Shown: piece by piece, positions 54,251 to 62,884 of the stretch
How the letters are laid out: each line of letters opens with the position of its first letter
How positions within the stretch are numbered: position 1 is the first letter of the stretch
The notes under the pieces: model-generated
What the model saw: the letters and a program-made list of their open reading frames with translations, nothing else
Database searches by the model: none
What the model was told of the DNA's origin: nothing
From: Ardenticatenaceae bacterium
GTDB lineage: Bacteria; Chloroflexota; Anaerolineae; Promineifilales; Promineifilaceae
DNA: 64,000 bases
Reading direction: 5' to 3'
Assembly (NCBI GenBank): GCA_020634435.1
Contig: JACKBS010000013.1
Span: forward strand, 62,001 to 126,000
Made by a program: the position numbers and the translations under genes

Positions 54251-54871
54251 TTAGGGCAGGTAATAAGTCATTCGTTGCAGTTGGATGACTGGGTCACTGT
54301 AGCTGATTTCTACGCCGCGCGGCACGTTTAGGTGAATGGGAGCGTAGCTGAGGATAGAGCGCACACCCACCGCCACCAGGCGATCCGTGATTTCTTGCGC
54401 ATAATTGGCTGGCACGGCGATGACGGCTACTTTTATATGCTGTTCCTGAATGACCTGCTCCATTTTGGTGACATCGAGAACAATTAATTGATCCATCTGC
54501 TCACCAATCTTGGTGGGGTCGTTGTCAAAAATCCAGGAGATGCGGAAGCCACGGTGCTCAAAGCCATGATAATGAGCCAGGGCGTGTCCCAGGTAACCAG
54601 CGCCGACCAGCGCTACATCCCATTCATTGGTGAGATGCAATATTTCGCGCAGCTTTTCGATGAGATAATTGATGTGGTAGCCGGTACCCTGCTTGCCAAA
54701 TTCGCCAAAGTGAGACAAATCTTTCCGTATTTGAGCCGAGCTAATGCCTAAACGTTTGCCCAGCTCATGGGAAGACGTATTAATTCTGCCTTCTTCTTCG
54801 GCTAAACGAGTGAGTTCACGCAAGTAGATGGGTAGGCGGCCAATGACAATATCTGGTATGTCACTTGTCAC
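54251..54871 (-). CDS. rex: Redox-sensing transcriptional repressor Rex
   Basis: A 206-residue protein. The N-terminal winged helix (IVIGRLPIYLRELTRL, INTSSHELGKRLGISSAQIRKDLSHFGEFGKQGTGY) is the diagnostic Rex DNA-binding part. The Rossmann domain follows (VALVGAGYLGHALAHY, WIFDNDPTKIGEQ) and binds NADH/NAD+. Family knowledge: NADH binding releases DNA, derepressing respiratory or fermentative genes. It is transcribed convergently with the ATP synthase/mreB operon. The 3' neighbour is the shared terminator. Confidence 0.95.
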   Translation of the reverse strand: MTSDIPDIVIGRLPIYLRELTRLAEEEGRINTSSHELGKRLGISSAQIRKDLSHFGEFGKQGTGYHINYLIEKLREILHLTNEWDVALVGAGYLGHALAHYHGFEHRGFRISWIFDNDPTKIGEQMDQLIVLDVTKMEQVIQEQHIKVAVIAVPANYAQEITDRLVAVGVRSILSYAPIHLNVPRGVEISYSDPVIQLQRMTYYLP

Positions 54872-55185
54872 AGCGTATTGTCCTCGAGTATTTACAGATG
54901 CTTTTTCTGTAGATAAGTATTGAAGAACTGCCTGATAGAATGGTTGCTAAACTTATTCGTGTAAGTTTTCACAATTTTAACATAAGAAAAAATGCGCAGC
55001 AACTGCGCCTAAATTTAAGGTTAACAATCGTTGTGATTTTGTGGCGTGATATGTGTATTTTTTCACAGTTCCGTATAATTCAACTGGGTACTGCAAAGGT
55101 TTTGCCCAGATATCCAGTGGCAGTCCATTTTAGAAAGTAACATGACGTTGGCTGTGGCCATTTATAAAAAATCGAGTAGTGAGAC
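54872..55185. promoter_or_regulatory. 314-bp divergent regulatory region between rex and the exporter genes
   Basis: AT-rich spacer with TATAAT at 55074-55079, a likely -10 box for the rightward exporter genes. It also contains isolated half-sites resembling the Rex operator (TTCACAA near 54969, TTGTGA near 55031, TTCACA near 55062), but no properly spaced TTGTGAA-N4-6-TTCACAA pair. No gene is seen. Confidence 0.45.
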
Positions 55186-56730
55186 ATGCGAAGAGTTGGA
55201 ATTGTTGTAGGAATTATTCTGTTGCTGGTTGTGGGATATTTTGTTGTGCGCCAGCGGCAAGAGGCGGAAGCAACGGCCGTTCCCGAAATTTTGCGGGAAG
55301 CGGTTGTGGAACGAGGGCAGGTCACTGCCACGGTCAGCGCCGTCGGGTCTATAGAGCCAGAATCGCTGGTTTCGTTGACGTTTGGCCTGGGCGGTACCAT
55401 CCAGCAGGTAAACGTGGTGCGCGGTCAGGTGGTGGCGGTGGGTGATGTGCTGGCCGCGCTGAACACGGATGAACTGGCATTGGCGGTGCAGCAGGCGGAA
55501 GATGCCCTGCGCATTCAACAGCTGACCTTGCAGCAGCGCCAGGAGGCGGAGCCATCGGCGGCAACGCTGGCCAGCTCTGAAGCGGACATTGCCGCGGCGG
55601 AAGCGAATGTGGCGGTGGCTCAAGCGAATCTGGCCTCGGCGGAAGCGGCCGTTTTGCAAGCCAACGCTCAAAAAGCCCAACTGCTGGCTGGAGCCACACC
55701 GGGGCAGGTGGCGCAGGCAGAAGCCAATCTGGCCGCCGCTGAGCTAGCGCAAAAAAATGCCCAGGATGCGTATAACAAAACGATTGAATGCTTTACCACG
55801 CCTGCTGGCGATGAAGTGTGCCCTGGCTTGGGCGCGCCGGAGGAAGCGGCCCGGGCAGCGTTGGCTAATGCCAACGCGTCGTTGGCGGCGGCGCAAGCAT
55901 CGCTGACGGACGTGCAAACGGCCGCTCGTCCCGCCGACATTCAGTTAGCTGATGCAGCCATTGCTAATGCTCAAGCGGGCGTGCAGGCAGCGCAGGGGAA
56001 CGTGCAGGCGGCCGAGGCCAATTTGGCGCGGGCGCAGGCAGCGTATGATCGCTTGCTGGAGCCGCCGAGTGAAAGTGAACTCGCCGTGCTGGAGGCGCAG
56101 GTCGCGGCCGCCCAGACCAATCTGCAACTGGCGCAACTGCGGCTGGAACAATCCCAAATTGTGGCTCCGATTGCGGGCACGGTGGCCAATGTGCTTATCC
56201 ACGAAGGTGAGCTGGCTTCGCCCGGTGCCCCGGCCATCAGCGTGGTGAATGAGGAGGCTTTCCACATCACGGTGAGCGTGGATGAGATTGATATTGACCA
56301 GATTGCCTTGGGCCAGGAAGTGGAGGTGAGTGTGGATGCACTGCCAGATACGGCCGTTTCTGGCACGATCTCCGAAATTGCGCCCACTTCGGCCAGCTCT
56401 GGTGGTGTGGTGACTTATTTGGTCACGATCAACATTGACTCGGCACAGGCGATTGATTTGCGGCCGGGAATGAGCGCCAGCGCCTCGATTGTGGTGGATG
56501 AGGTAGCGGATGTGCTGACCGTGCCCAACTGGGCCATCCGCCTCAACCGGGAGACGGGCGAGGCGTTTGTGAATGTTTTGCAGGCAGACGGCACCGTCGA
56601 AGAAGTTGTGGTGGAAACAGGTCTGCGCAACGAGCAGTTCAGCGAAGTGCTGGCGGGCCTCAGCGCAGGTGACACCGTGGTGCTGACCAACGACCGCGAA
56701 GGGTTCAATATCTTCGGGTCGGGAGAATAG
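55186..56730 (+). CDS. MacA/HlyD-like periplasmic adaptor (membrane fusion) protein
   Basis: A 514-residue protein with one N-terminal membrane helix (GIVVGIILLLVVGYFVV), a lipoyl-like hairpin half (SLVSLTFGLGGTIQQVNVVRGQVV) and a long Ala/Gln/Glu-rich coiled coil (about 90-310). The coiled coil contains repeats such as AEANLAAAE and a small Cys-pair insert (IECFTTPAGDEVCPGL). The second lipoyl half follows (IVAPIAGTVANVLIHEGE), then the beta-barrel and membrane-proximal domains. It precedes an ABC ATPase and two FtsX-like permeases, so it is the adaptor of a MacAB-type exporter or lipid/peptide transport complex. Confidence 0.88.
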   Translation: MRRVGIVVGIILLLVVGYFVVRQRQEAEATAVPEILREAVVERGQVTATVSAVGSIEPESLVSLTFGLGGTIQQVNVVRGQVVAVGDVLAALNTDELALAVQQAEDALRIQQLTLQQRQEAEPSAATLASSEADIAAAEANVAVAQANLASAEAAVLQANAQKAQLLAGATPGQVAQAEANLAAAELAQKNAQDAYNKTIECFTTPAGDEVCPGLGAPEEAARAALANANASLAAAQASLTDVQTAARPADIQLADAAIANAQAGVQAAQGNVQAAEANLARAQAAYDRLLEPPSESELAVLEAQVAAAQTNLQLAQLRLEQSQIVAPIAGTVANVLIHEGELASPGAPAISVVNEEAFHITVSVDEIDIDQIALGQEVEVSVDALPDTAVSGTISEIAPTSASSGGVVTYLVTINIDSAQAIDLRPGMSASASIVVDEVADVLTVPNWAIRLNRETGEAFVNVLQADGTVEEVVVETGLRNEQFSEVLAGLSAGDTVVLTNDREGFNIFGSGE

Positions 56731-56736
56731 TTTTTG

Positions 56737-56850
56737 GCCACAGAGGAAAGAGGAAAAGATAGTTTTTAAGTTACTTGCTTTGTTCCCTGTCACTCCCGCG
56801 CAGGAATGACAAACCAACAAAATCTCTAAAACCTCTGTGCCCTCTGTGGC
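56737..56850. repeat. Palindromic element, GCCACAGAGG type
   Basis: GCCACAGAGG (56737-56746) is complementary to 56841-56850; AGAGG words are repeated on both sides, and an inner TGTCA..TGACA hairpin (about 56789-56811) lies in the spacer. It occupies most of the gap between the adaptor and ATPase genes. Confidence 0.65.
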
Positions 56851-56865
56851 AAATCAAGGTTAAAC

Positions 56866-57615
56866 ATGAACGAAAACGGCCGTAAACCCGTCATCACCAT
56901 TACCGATATGACCAAAGTGTACACGATGGGCGAGCACCAGGTGCGGGCGCTCAACGGGGTGACGCTCTCTATTTATGAAGGCGAATTTTTGTCGATCATG
57001 GGGCCGTCTGGCTCGGGCAAATCGACGATGATGAACATGCTGGGGGCGCTAGACAAACCTACCAGCGGCACCTATCTGCTCGATGGCACCGACGTGAGCA
57101 ACCTCAGCGAAGATGAACTGGCCGATGTGCGCAACCGCAAGATTGGCTTTGTTTTCCAGAGCTTCAATTTGCTGCCGCGCACTTCGGCGTTGCAGCAGGT
57201 GGAATTGCCGCTAATTTACGCGGGCAAGCGGCAGCGGGCGCAAAAAGCGACGGAAGCGCTGCGAATGGTTGGCCTGGGCGAGCGGATTGACCACAAACCG
57301 AGTGAGCTGTCTGGTGGGCAGCAGCAGCGGGTGGCCATTGCTCGTGCCCTGGTGAATGAACCGGCCATCATCCTGGCCGATGAGCCAACGGGTAACCTGG
57401 ATAGCAAATCGGGCACGGAAGTGATGCAGATTTTTCAGCAGCTGAACCGGGAGCGGGGCATCACGGTGGTGTTTGTGACGCATGATCCGTGGATCGCTCG
57501 CCACACGCACCGGGTTGTCACCCTGGCCGATGGCTTGATTGTGCGGGATGAGACGATTGAGGATCCGTTGGTGGCGGGGGAGACGGAACGGCCGTCTGAT
57601 GCCTTGCTCCAGTAA
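56866..57615 (+). CDS. MacB/LolD-like ABC transporter ATPase
   Basis: A 249-residue ATPase with Walker A GPSGSGKS (46-53), the Q-loop FQSFNLLPRTSALQQVELPL typical of the MacB/LolD/FtsE group, signature LSGGQQQ (148-154) and Walker B ILADEPTGNLDS (D172, E173). It energises the FtsX-type permeases encoded downstream by mechanotransmission (family knowledge). An ACGGCCGT octamer covers codons 4-6. Confidence 0.93.
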   Translation: MNENGRKPVITITDMTKVYTMGEHQVRALNGVTLSIYEGEFLSIMGPSGSGKSTMMNMLGALDKPTSGTYLLDGTDVSNLSEDELADVRNRKIGFVFQSFNLLPRTSALQQVELPLIYAGKRQRAQKATEALRMVGLGERIDHKPSELSGGQQQRVAIARALVNEPAIILADEPTGNLDSKSGTEVMQIFQQLNRERGITVVFVTHDPWIARHTHRVVTLADGLIVRDETIEDPLVAGETERPSDALLQ

Positions 57616-57625
57616 AAAGTGAGAG

Positions 57626-57693
57626 GTTGCAGGTGGCAGGTTGCAGGTTCACTTGGCCAAATTTCTTGCAACTTGCTACCTGCTACTTGCAAC
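57626..57693. repeat. Palindromic element, GGTTGCAGGT family
   Basis: The left arm is tandem GGTTGCAGGTGGCAGGTTGC; the right arm, ending at 57693, is its imperfect complement (about 20 of 24 positions). It sits between the ATPase and the first permease gene. Confidence 0.72.
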
Positions 57694-57709
57694 AAAATAT
57701 TCGTAAACC

Positions 57710-58955
57710 ATGAACTTACTCGAAAGCATCCGCCTGGCTCTTGTGGGCCTCACCGCCAATAAACTGCGCGCCTTCCTCACCATGCTGGGAATCATCATCG
57801 GCGTGGCAGCGGTGATTACGCTTATTTCCGTGGGGCGCGGCGTGGAAGCGGTGGTGATCGACGAATTTCAGGGGTTGGGCAACAACCTGCTCTTTGTTTT
57901 TCCTGGCGATGAAGACCCGACCGATCCGCGTCCGGCCAGGTCCGGTGGAGCAGGGTTGACGCTGGACGATGCTGAAGCGCTGGCCGATCCGTTTCGCGTG
58001 CCGGATTTGCTGGGTGTGGTGCCCAGCTACGATCGCCCAGCCATCGTCTCGCGCGGCGGCGAAGATACGCGCACAACCATTTCTGGCACAAACACGCAGT
58101 TTCCCCTGGTGCGTAATTTTTTCCCGGTGCTGGGCGATTTTTTCACGGAGCAGGATGTGGCCAGCGGCAGTCGCGTGGCTGTCATTGGCCAATCGGTGTT
58201 CGAAGCGCTGTTTGAGGCGGGAGAATATCCCATCGGCGAAGATATTCGCATCAACAACGTGAACTTCCGCATTATTGGCCTGCTGGAAGAAAAGGGCGGC
58301 TCTGGGTTTAACGACCAGGATGATCTGGTGCTAGTGCCCATCAGCACGGCGCAGCAGCGGTTGTTCCCGGCGCGGCGGGCCGATGGCAAGCTGCGGGTGG
58401 ACGTGATTTATGCCGAAGTGATTAGCGAGGATCGACAGGACGCGGCGATCATCCAGATGGAGGCGGTGCTGCGCGAAGAGCACAACATCACCTTCCGCGA
58501 TGAGGATGATTTTACGATTTTGAGCCAGTCGGAACTGCTCGGCGCATTTGGCGAGATAACCGGCGTGTTGACGATTTTCCTGGGGGTGATTGCCGGGATT
58601 TCGCTGCTGGTGGGTGGGATTGGCATCATGAACATCATGCTCGTCAGCGTGACGGAGCGGACGCGGGAGATTGGGCTGCGCAAGGCGGTGGGGGCCAAAT
58701 ACCGCGATATTTTGACGCAGTTTTTAGTCGAGGCGGTGGTGATTGCCAGCGTCGGCGGGCTGATTGGCCTGGTGTTGGGGCGCGATTGGGGCGGCGGTGA
58801 TTGGCAATTTGTCGCCGCTGTTGGATACGGCCGTTGACTGGAATTCCGTCGCCCTGGCGATAGGCTTTTCGGCTGGGGTGGGTCTCTTTTTTGGTCTGTA
58901 TCCGGCCACGCGCGCGGCGCGGCTGAACCCGATTGATGCTTTGAGATACGAGTAA
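57710..58955 (+). pseudogene. FtsX/MacB-like permease 1, single-base frameshift near the 3' end
   Basis: Has the MacB-type N-terminal helix (NKLRAFLTMLGIIIGVAAVI), an extracytoplasmic MacB_PCD domain, and the FtsX core (GVIAGISLLVGGIGIMNIMLVSVTERTREIGLRKAVGA). After GLIGLVLG (about 58785) the frame changes at a GGGG run; the other frame continues AIGAAVIGNL...SAGVGLFFGLYPATRAARLNPIDALRYE, matching permease 2. Adding one G restores the full 415-residue protein. Either a real loss of the last helix or a base-calling error. Confidence 0.88.
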
Positions 58956-58959
58956 CTTT

Positions 58960-58992
58960 AGGTGCGACGCACTTTTAAAGTGCGTCGCACCT
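58960..58992. repeat. Perfect 15-bp hairpin between the two permease genes
   Basis: AGGTGCGACGCACTT (58960-58974) and its exact complement (58978-58992) around a 3-base loop. It starts five bases after one stop codon and ends 13 bases before the next ATG. There is no T-tract, so it is more like a processing or stability hairpin or a repeat element than a terminator. Confidence 0.88.
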
Positions 58993-59005
58993 GTGGTAGA
59001 TAACG

Positions 59006-60253
<1,248 letters not shown>

Positions 60254-60264
60254 AACCTGCTCGT

Positions 60265-60837
60265 TTATCCTTTGTTTTGTGCAAAAAACATGAAGAATTG
60301 TGAGGTTGAACGGAAGCCTGTGTCTGGTTCTTCGTAAGTGTAGTCGATGTGTTGGGCGGCCAAAATGGGCCAAGTGGGGTAGTTTTGCGCGAAGAAATCT
60401 TTGAGGTGCTTTTCCTTCGCTTTGGATTTATGCACAAACAGGCAGATCAGGCCATTGGGATTGAGACGGTTGGTGAGTGTTTGCAGCAACGCCAGCTCTT
60501 TTGCCAAATCTTTCTTGTGAAAATGTAAAATTGAGTCCAGCACAATGACATCGTAGGGGTGCTGGAAATCGTAGTCATAGAAATTGGCAACGATGCCGTT
60601 GAGGTTGAGGTTACGTGCTTTGGCTGTGGCTAACATTTGGCTGATGCCAACTTGAGAGGCGTCGATCCCGGTGACGTCGTAACCCAACTCAGCCAGAAAG
60701 AGCACATCACGCCCCTGACCACAGCCTACATCCAGCACGCTGCCTTTTGGTTCCCACTCGCGCATGAAGGTGACAAACTGTGGATACGGCCGTCCAAATA
60801 AATTTTCTTGTTGGTACTGTTTATCGTAGCTGCTCAT
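60265..60837 (-). CDS. Class I SAM-dependent methyltransferase (TehB-like)
   Basis: The ATG at 60837 is chosen over a TTG at 60843. The 190-residue protein has motif I SVLDVGCGQGRDVLFLAEL, acidic residue GIDAS, motif II DVIVLDSILHFHKKD and motif III NPNGLICLFVHKS. It resembles small TehB/thiopurine-type methyltransferases acting on small molecules. It converges with the exporter genes (11 bases between stops) and diverges from the GT4 gene. Confidence 0.83.
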   Translation of the reverse strand: MSSYDKQYQQENLFGRPYPQFVTFMREWEPKGSVLDVGCGQGRDVLFLAELGYDVTGIDASQVGISQMLATAKARNLNLNGIVANFYDYDFQHPYDVIVLDSILHFHKKDLAKELALLQTLTNRLNPNGLICLFVHKSKAKEKHLKDFFAQNYPTWPILAAQHIDYTYEEPDTGFRSTSQFFMFFAQNKG

Positions 60838-60905
60838 GAGCAAATCGTACTCGCGCTAAACTGTTTTGTCTAACTGATCGGGGCGGAGTTTTGGACGGCC
60901 GTTTC

Positions 60906-60914
60906 TGCTATAAT
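60906..60914 (+). promoter_or_regulatory. Extended -10 promoter of the glycosyltransferase gene
   Basis: TGCTATAAT matches the extended -10 consensus (TG-N-TATAAT), 26 bases before the ATG at 60941. An ACGGCCGT octamer lies directly upstream (60895-60902), in the -35/-10 spacer. Confidence 0.55.
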
Positions 60915-60940
60915 TGGCGGCTCATAAAAGGATTTTGTTT

Positions 60941-62092
60941 ATGCATGTAGCCATTAATGCCGCTTTTTGGAACCAGCCAAACACGGGCAGCGGCCAGTAC
61001 ACCCGCCAACTTGTTTATCATCTTAATCGCATGGTATCTGACCTAACGATTACGCTGGTGTATCCGCAGGTGGCGGGGCAGCCCGAGCCAGAAGATGTGC
61101 CGCCTAGCGTGAACGTGAAGCTGGTGCCGGTGCGGGCTGGCAATTTGGGCAAGGTGTGGTTTGAGCAGCGATTGTTTCCCAAAGCGTGCCAGGAAGTGGG
61201 CGCAACCGTTGCTCATGTGCCGTACTGGGGTGGGCCGCTGCAATCGCCCGTGCCGCTGGTGGTGACCGTGCATGATCTCACAACGATGCTGGTGCCGGAA
61301 TATAGACGGCCGTTTCGCACCCGTCTTTACAACGCCCTCGTTTCTGCCTCTGCCAGGGGCGCTACCCGCATCATCACCGATTCCGAGGCCAGCAAGCAGG
61401 ACATCATCGAGCATTTGCACATTCCGGCCGACAAAATTGAGCGTATTTACCTGGCCGCTGCGGCCCAGTTCAGCCCGCAAGATAGCGGCCTGCTGGAAAT
61501 GGCCGTCCTGCGTAAATATGATCTGCCCGACTTTTACGTGTTGTATTTGGGCGGCTACGAGCTGCACAAAAACGTCACCACGCTGCTGTTGGCCTGGACC
61601 TACGTGGGCCAGGCGTTGGGCGAGGATTATCCGCTGATTTTGGCGGGCAAAAAGCCCGCGCAAACCAATGAGATTTACCCCGACTACGATAGCTACATTC
61701 AGCAGCTAGGTATTGCTGAGTACGTGCGCTGGATTGGTTACGTGGAAGAAGAGGACAAGCCGGTCCTGTATCGCAATGCGGAAACGTTTGTTTTTCCCAG
61801 CCGCCGGGAAGGGTTTGGGCTGGGTGTGCTGGAAGCGCTGGCATCGGGTACGCCAGTGGTGACCACCAACGCCTCCTCGCTGCCCGAAGTGCTGGGCGAC
61901 GCCGGGTTTGCCGTCGATCCAGATGATGACCGAGGCATGGCGGGCGCAATTATTTCTACGGTGATTCAGGATAATTTACGGGCGGAGCTAAAACAGAAGG
62001 CGGCCCAGCAAGCGGCCGTTTTCTCCTGGGAAGAAACGGCCACTGAGACGTTGCTGGTTTATGATGCGGCTGTCGGGGGTGGTAATCGGTAA
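60941..62092 (+). CDS. Glycosyltransferase family 4 protein
   Basis: The ATG at 60941 follows AAAAGGA. The 383-residue GT-B protein has an N-terminal domain with NTGSGQYTRQLVYHL and a C-terminal Glycos_transf_1 domain: LGGYELHKNVTTLLLAW, RWIGYVEEEDKPVLYRNAET and the nucleotide-sugar motif SRREGFGLGVLEALASGTPV with the conserved Glu pair. Likely transfers a sugar to a surface polysaccharide or glycolipid. Its last codons and stop lie in a GGTAATC-type palindromic element. Confidence 0.92.
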   Translation: MHVAINAAFWNQPNTGSGQYTRQLVYHLNRMVSDLTITLVYPQVAGQPEPEDVPPSVNVKLVPVRAGNLGKVWFEQRLFPKACQEVGATVAHVPYWGGPLQSPVPLVVTVHDLTTMLVPEYRRPFRTRLYNALVSASARGATRIITDSEASKQDIIEHLHIPADKIERIYLAAAAQFSPQDSGLLEMAVLRKYDLPDFYVLYLGGYELHKNVTTLLLAWTYVGQALGEDYPLILAGKKPAQTNEIYPDYDSYIQQLGIAEYVRWIGYVEEEDKPVLYRNAETFVFPSRREGFGLGVLEALASGTPVVTTNASSLPEVLGDAGFAVDPDDDRGMAGAIISTVIQDNLRAELKQKAAQQAAVFSWEETATETLLVYDAAVGGGNR

Positions 62093-62142
62093 TCCGTTAC
62101 CGTAATCGGTGCCTTTTACCGATTACCGACCACCGATTACCG
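62081..62142. repeat. Palindromic element, GGTAATCGGT family, copy 2
   Basis: GGTAATCGGT and CGTAATCGGT on the left face two ACCGATTACC words on the right (to 62142). It is a two-plus-two arrangement of the same unit seen at 30602-30672. The stop codon of the upstream gene lies in the first unit and the next gene's stop is two bases after the element. Confidence 0.8.
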
Positions 62143-62143
62143 T

Positions 62144-62701
62144 TTACGGGGTTTCCTCACCAAGTTGGATAGAGTTCACAATGTCAGCCATGAGCTGGCC
62201 GTATTGGTCGTTCTGGCTGGCATCGTGTACGGCGGCGATAACGGCCGTTTGATTTGTGGATAGATTTTGCAGCACCAGGTAGCGCAAAATCACCTCGTTG
62301 CCCTGCGTATCGGGTCCCCGCAGCACAATTTCCACGGCAGATTGCTCATTGATTGTCTTTGGGGTCACGTCCTGAATGATTTCCACCCCGTCCTGCTCCT
62401 GGAATTGGCGAACGGCCGTCACAATCATGTCCGTCATCCGGGCATTGTTAAGCAGGGCACCGGGGGCCACGGTGATGTTTAGCCGTGCCCCATCCACAAC
62501 CGAATCACTGAGCAGCAGCGCCTCTGAAGAGGCAATCGTAATCGAATCTTCGTTGTCGCTGATCGCCCACTGTTCGGGCAGCGTGAGGCTAATTGGGTAG
62601 TTGGGACTGCTGTAGGTGATTAGGTTACCACCGGCGTCATCTGCCGCGCCACAGGCAAGCATAAACAGGGGAATCAGTACAATTAAAATCAAACGCTTCA
62701 T
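62144..62701 (-). CDS. Small lipoprotein, 185 residues
   Basis: Signal sequence MKRLILIVLIPLFMLAC with a lipobox (Cys17) and AAGGAG before the ATG. The mature part (SSPNYPISLTLPEQWAIS, SVVDGARLNITVAPGALL, AVEIVLRGPDTQGNEVILRYLVL) resembles the PsbP/DUF1795-type fold common in small bacterial lipoproteins. It is anchored on the outer face of the membrane. Function unknown. Confidence 0.75.
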   Translation of the reverse strand: MKRLILIVLIPLFMLACGAADDAGGNLITYSSPNYPISLTLPEQWAISDNEDSITIASSEALLLSDSVVDGARLNITVAPGALLNNARMTDMIVTAVRQFQEQDGVEIIQDVTPKTINEQSAVEIVLRGPDTQGNEVILRYLVLQNLSTNQTAVIAAVHDASQNDQYGQLMADIVNSIQLGEETP

Positions 62702-62808
62702 CCAGAAATCTCCTTCAACGTTGTGTTCAAGATGCTATTTGCGCCCATCGCGCTATAGCTTGCCCCAATAAGCTGACCAAACCAATTAAGACTTTTTTGC
62801 GGCTCGGG

Positions 62809-62837
62809 TTGCGAACGCTCTGTAGGGCATGTAAAAT
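62809..62837 (+). promoter_or_regulatory. Promoter upstream of argS
   Basis: TTGCGA (62809-62814) and TAAAAT (62832-62837) are separated by exactly 17 bases, about 48 bases before the ATG at 62885. No T-box core sequence is visible in the leader. Confidence 0.5.
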
Positions 62838-62884
62838 CCGCCGAATTTTGAAGCACAGTGCTTCCCAGGAAGAGTGGAATTTTT

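Noticed and set aside
54960..55070. Rex operator upstream of rex
   Set aside because: Only half-sites (TTCACAA, TTGTGA) are present; none is paired at the required spacing, so autoregulation is not claimed.
62702..62884. T-box leader before argS
   Set aside because: No T-box core or specifier-loop hairpin could be recognised; only a plausible promoter is reported.
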